This document shows, piece after piece, positions 21,130 through 23,232 of a stretch of DNA of 23,232 nt. The notes under the pieces were generated by a model. The model saw only the letters and a program-made list of their open reading frames with translations. It was not told the DNA's origin and did no database searches. The stretch covers positions 1 through 23,232 of the forward strand of contig JBQTJJ010000002.1 in assembly GCA_052387235.1 (NCBI GenBank), given 5' to 3'. Position 1 is the stretch's first letter. Each line of letters starts with the position of its first letter. The DNA is from JBQTJJ01 sp052387235 (GTDB lineage: Bacteria; Actinomycetota; Acidimicrobiia; Acidimicrobiales; GCA-2861595). The position numbers and the translations under genes were made by a program.

Positions 21130-22380
21130 GTGACCGACCGCACCGACCTGGAGGAGCTGGGGCGCCGGGCCAAGGCCGCGTCGCTGGCGGTGGCCCGGGC
21201 GTCGACGGCCGACAAGGACGCGGCCCTGCTCGCCGCCGCCGACCTGTTGGTGGACCGGGCCGACGAGGTGGTGGCGGCCAACGGCGTCGACGTGGCCCGG
21301 GCCCTCGGCGCCGGCACCACCGCCACCGTGGTGGACCGCCTCCGCCTGGACCGGGGGCGGGTGGTGGCCATGGCCGCCGGCCTGCGCCAGGTGGCGGCCC
21401 TGGCCGACCCGGTGGGCGAGGTCGTGGACGGGTGGACCCGCCCCAACGGCCTGCGCATCACCCGCATCCGGGTGCCGCTCGGCGTCGTCGGCATCATCTA
21501 CGAGAACCGCCCCAACGTCACCAGCGACGCCGCCGGCCTGTGCCTCAAGTCCGGCAACGCCGCCTTCCTCCGGGGCTCGTCGGCCGCCATCTCCTCCAAC
21601 CTGGCCATCGCCGGCCTGCTGCGGGAGGGCTACGCCAAGGCCGGGCTCCCGGAGGACGCGGTGGTGCTGGTGGAGGACACCAGCCGGGAGTCGGCGGTGG
21701 CGTTCATGCGGTTGCGGGGACTTATCGACTGCCTCATACCCCGGGGCGGCGCGTCGCTCATCGCGGCGGTGCTGGAGCACGCCACCGTGCCGTACGTGAT
21801 CGACGGCGACGGCAACTGCCACGTGTACGTCGACGCCGCCGCCGACCTCGACATGGCCCTGGCCATCCTGGTGAACGCCAAGACCCAGCGCCCGTCGGTG
21901 TGCAACGCGGCCGAGTCGCTGGTGGTGCACGAGGCGGTGGCGGCCGAGTTCCTGCCCCGGGCCGCGGCCGCCCTCGACGGCGTGGAGCTGGTGGGCGACG
22001 AGCGGGCCCGGGCCATCGTGGCGACGATGGGGGAGGCCACCGAGGAGGACTTCGCCACCGAGTTCCTCGACTTCAAGCTGTCGGTGGCGGTGGTGCCCGA
22101 CCTCGACGCGGCGGTCGAGCACGTCCGCCGCTTCGGGTCCGGGCACACCGAGGCCATCGTCACCGCCGACCTGGCCGCCGCCCGCCGGTTCGTGGCCGAG
22201 GTGGACGCGGCGGCGGTGGTGGTGAACGCCTCCACCCGCTTCACCGACGGCGAGCAGTTCGGCTTCGGCGCCGAGATCGGCATCAGCACCCAGAAGCTCC
22301 ACGCCCGCGGCCCCATGGGCCTGCGGGAGCTGACCACCGTGAAGTACGTGGTGGAGGGCGACGGCCAGGTCCGGCGGTGA
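21130..22380 (+). CDS. proA: Glutamate-5-semialdehyde dehydrogenase (gamma-glutamyl phosphate reductase)
   Basis: ProA reduces gamma-glutamyl phosphate from ProB to glutamate semialdehyde with NADPH, the second step of proline synthesis. The 416-aa protein is full length. Signatures include RIRVPLGVVGIIYENRPNVT, CLKSGNAAFLRGSS, PRGGASLI, the catalytic Cys258 (SVCNAAESL) and FTDGEQFGFGAEIGIST near the end. The GTG at 21130 directly follows a -10 box. It does not adjoin proB and must be transcribed from its own promoter. Its stop overlaps the start of the MoxR-type gene. Confidence 0.97.
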   Translation: MTDRTDLEELGRRAKAASLAVARASTADKDAALLAAADLLVDRADEVVAANGVDVARALGAGTTATVVDRLRLDRGRVVAMAAGLRQVAALADPVGEVVDGWTRPNGLRITRIRVPLGVVGIIYENRPNVTSDAAGLCLKSGNAAFLRGSSAAISSNLAIAGLLREGYAKAGLPEDAVVLVEDTSRESAVAFMRLRGLIDCLIPRGGASLIAAVLEHATVPYVIDGDGNCHVYVDAAADLDMALAILVNAKTQRPSVCNAAESLVVHEAVAAEFLPRAAAALDGVELVGDERARAIVATMGEATEEDFATEFLDFKLSVAVVPDLDAAVEHVRRFGSGHTEAIVTADLAAARRFVAEVDAAAVVVNASTRFTDGEQFGFGAEIGISTQKLHARGPMGLRELTTVKYVVEGDGQVRR

Positions 22381-23232
22381 CGCCGGCGTCGCCCTCGCGG
22401 TTCACGTCCGTCGACGCCGTCCGGGAAGGGCTGCGCGGCGTCGGCTACCTGGCCGACCAGGGCATCGCCGGCGTGGTGTACCTGGCCGACCGGCTGGGCA
22501 AGCCGGTGCTGGTGGAGGGGCCGGCCGGCACGGGCAAGACCCAGCTGGCCAAGTCGGTGGCCGAGATGACCGGCGCCCGCCTCATCCGGCTCCAGTGCTA
22601 CGAGGGCCTCGACGAGGCCAAGGCCCTCTACGAGTGGAACTACAAGAAGCAGCTCCTGCGGATCCAGGCCGACCGGGAGCACGACGGCGACGGCCACCTG
22701 ACCTGGACCGAAATCGAGTCCGACATCTTCTCCGAGCCGTTCCTGCTGACGCGTCCCCTGCTCGAAGCCATCCGAGCCGTCGAGCCGATCGTCCTCCTCA
22801 TTGACGAGGTCGACCGGGTCGAGATCGAGACCGAGGCGCTGCTCCTCGAGGTGCTCTCCGACTTCCAGGTGTCGATTCCCGAGTTGGGCACGATCGAAGG
22901 GCACCAGCGCCCGTTCGTGATCCTTACTTCGAACAACACCCGGGAGCTGTCCGAGGCGTTGAAGCGCCGGTGCCTGTTCCTCCACATCGACTACCCCGAC
23001 CTGGAGCGGGAGAAGGAGATCGTGCGGGTGCGGGTGCCGGAAATCGACGACGCCCTGGCCGAGCAGGTGGCCCGCGTCGTCCGCAGCGTGCGCCAGCTCG
23101 AGCTGAAGAAGGCGCCTTCCATCTCCGAGACCATCGACTGGGCCCGCACACTCCTCTACCTGGGCGTCGACACCCTCGACCCGCAGGTGGTGGAGGAGAC
23201 GCTCCACGTGCTGCTCAAGTACCAGTCCGACA
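22377..23232 (+). CDS. MoxR/CoxD-type AAA ATPase (3' end outside window)
   Basis: MoxR AAA ATPases act as chaperones, usually together with a VWA protein, to mature enzymes or respond to stress. The 285 residues visible contain Walker A EGPAGTGKT (47-55), Walker B PIVLLIDEVDR (137-147), sensor 1 VILTSNN (181-187) and an arginine-finger segment ALKRRC (194-199). CYEGLDEAKALYEWNYKKQL is typical of the CoxD-like subgroup that accompanies CoxE (VWA) proteins. It starts at a GTG overlapping the proA stop (GTGA) and runs off the window end, lacking its last portion. A VWA/CoxE gene is expected just downstream. Confidence 0.9.
   Translation, partial: MTPASPSRFTSVDAVREGLRGVGYLADQGIAGVVYLADRLGKPVLVEGPAGTGKTQLAKSVAEMTGARLIRLQCYEGLDEAKALYEWNYKKQLLRIQADREHDGDGHLTWTEIESDIFSEPFLLTRPLLEAIRAVEPIVLLIDEVDRVEIETEALLLEVLSDFQVSIPELGTIEGHQRPFVILTSNNTRELSEALKRRCLFLHIDYPDLEREKEIVRVRVPEIDDALAEQVARVVRSVRQLELKKAPSISETIDWARTLLYLGVDTLDPQVVEETLHVLLKYQSD

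Noticed and set aside
21085..22302. Longer N-terminal version of the AAA ATPase
   Set aside because: The extra part is antisense to proA and low-complexity. The GTG at 21084 has a -10-like box at the usual distance.
1..23232. CRISPR arrays, rRNA, tRNA genes, IS elements or phage genes
   Set aside because: I saw no regularly spaced repeats, no transposase or integrase motifs and no RNA gene signatures when reading both strands. Weak or degenerate copies could be missed by eye.

Overview
The window is 23.2 kb of very GC-rich bacterial DNA, densely coded. The gene order folC-ndk-mreBCD-PBP2-rodA, then a radical SAM pair-rng-rplU-rpmA-obgE-proB, and later proA is the conserved order of actinobacterial chromosomes (familiar from Streptomyces). 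The many start codons 6-9 nt behind a TANNNT -10 box also fit a high-GC actinobacterium. Acidimicrobiia is my best guess, but the class is an inference from composition and layout. I found no rRNA, tRNA, CRISPR array, transposase or phage gene. No gene-free stretch exceeds 300 bases.

Region 1 (1-6444, + strand) is a nucleotide/folate and cell-shape block: the 3' part of folC, ndk, then mreB, mreC, mreD, the class B PBP and rodA. From mreC to rodA the genes are translationally coupled by overlapping stop/start codons. Together they encode the elongasome, which inserts peptidoglycan along the lateral wall. The first 142 bases are an inverted fold-back of folC sequence, so the very start of the window is not colinear.

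Region 2 (6503-14167, + strand) is an RNA/ribosome block: a TIGR03960-type radical SAM protein with its TIGR03936 partner, an RNase E/G with a long basic disordered N-terminus, L21, L27, the ribosome-assembly GTPase Obg, and proB (first step of proline synthesis).

Region 3 (14168-21129, mainly - strand) is a seven-gene block lying between proB and proA. Near proB are a strong 37-bp-paired inverted repeat and a HEPN/MNT (HepT/MntA) toxin-antitoxin pair. The remaining genes look like an envelope-stress module: PspA, a small membrane/coiled-coil protein resembling actinobacterial PspM in layout, a secreted substrate-binding/VWA fusion, a second secreted substrate-binding-like protein, and a CbxX/CfxQ-type AAA ATPase. 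No ABC permease or transport ATPase accompanies the two binding proteins. This module is the best candidate here for an incompletely described system.

Region 4 (21130-23232, + strand) holds proA (second step of proline synthesis) and, overlapping its stop codon, the start of a MoxR/CoxD-type AAA ATPase cut by the window end.
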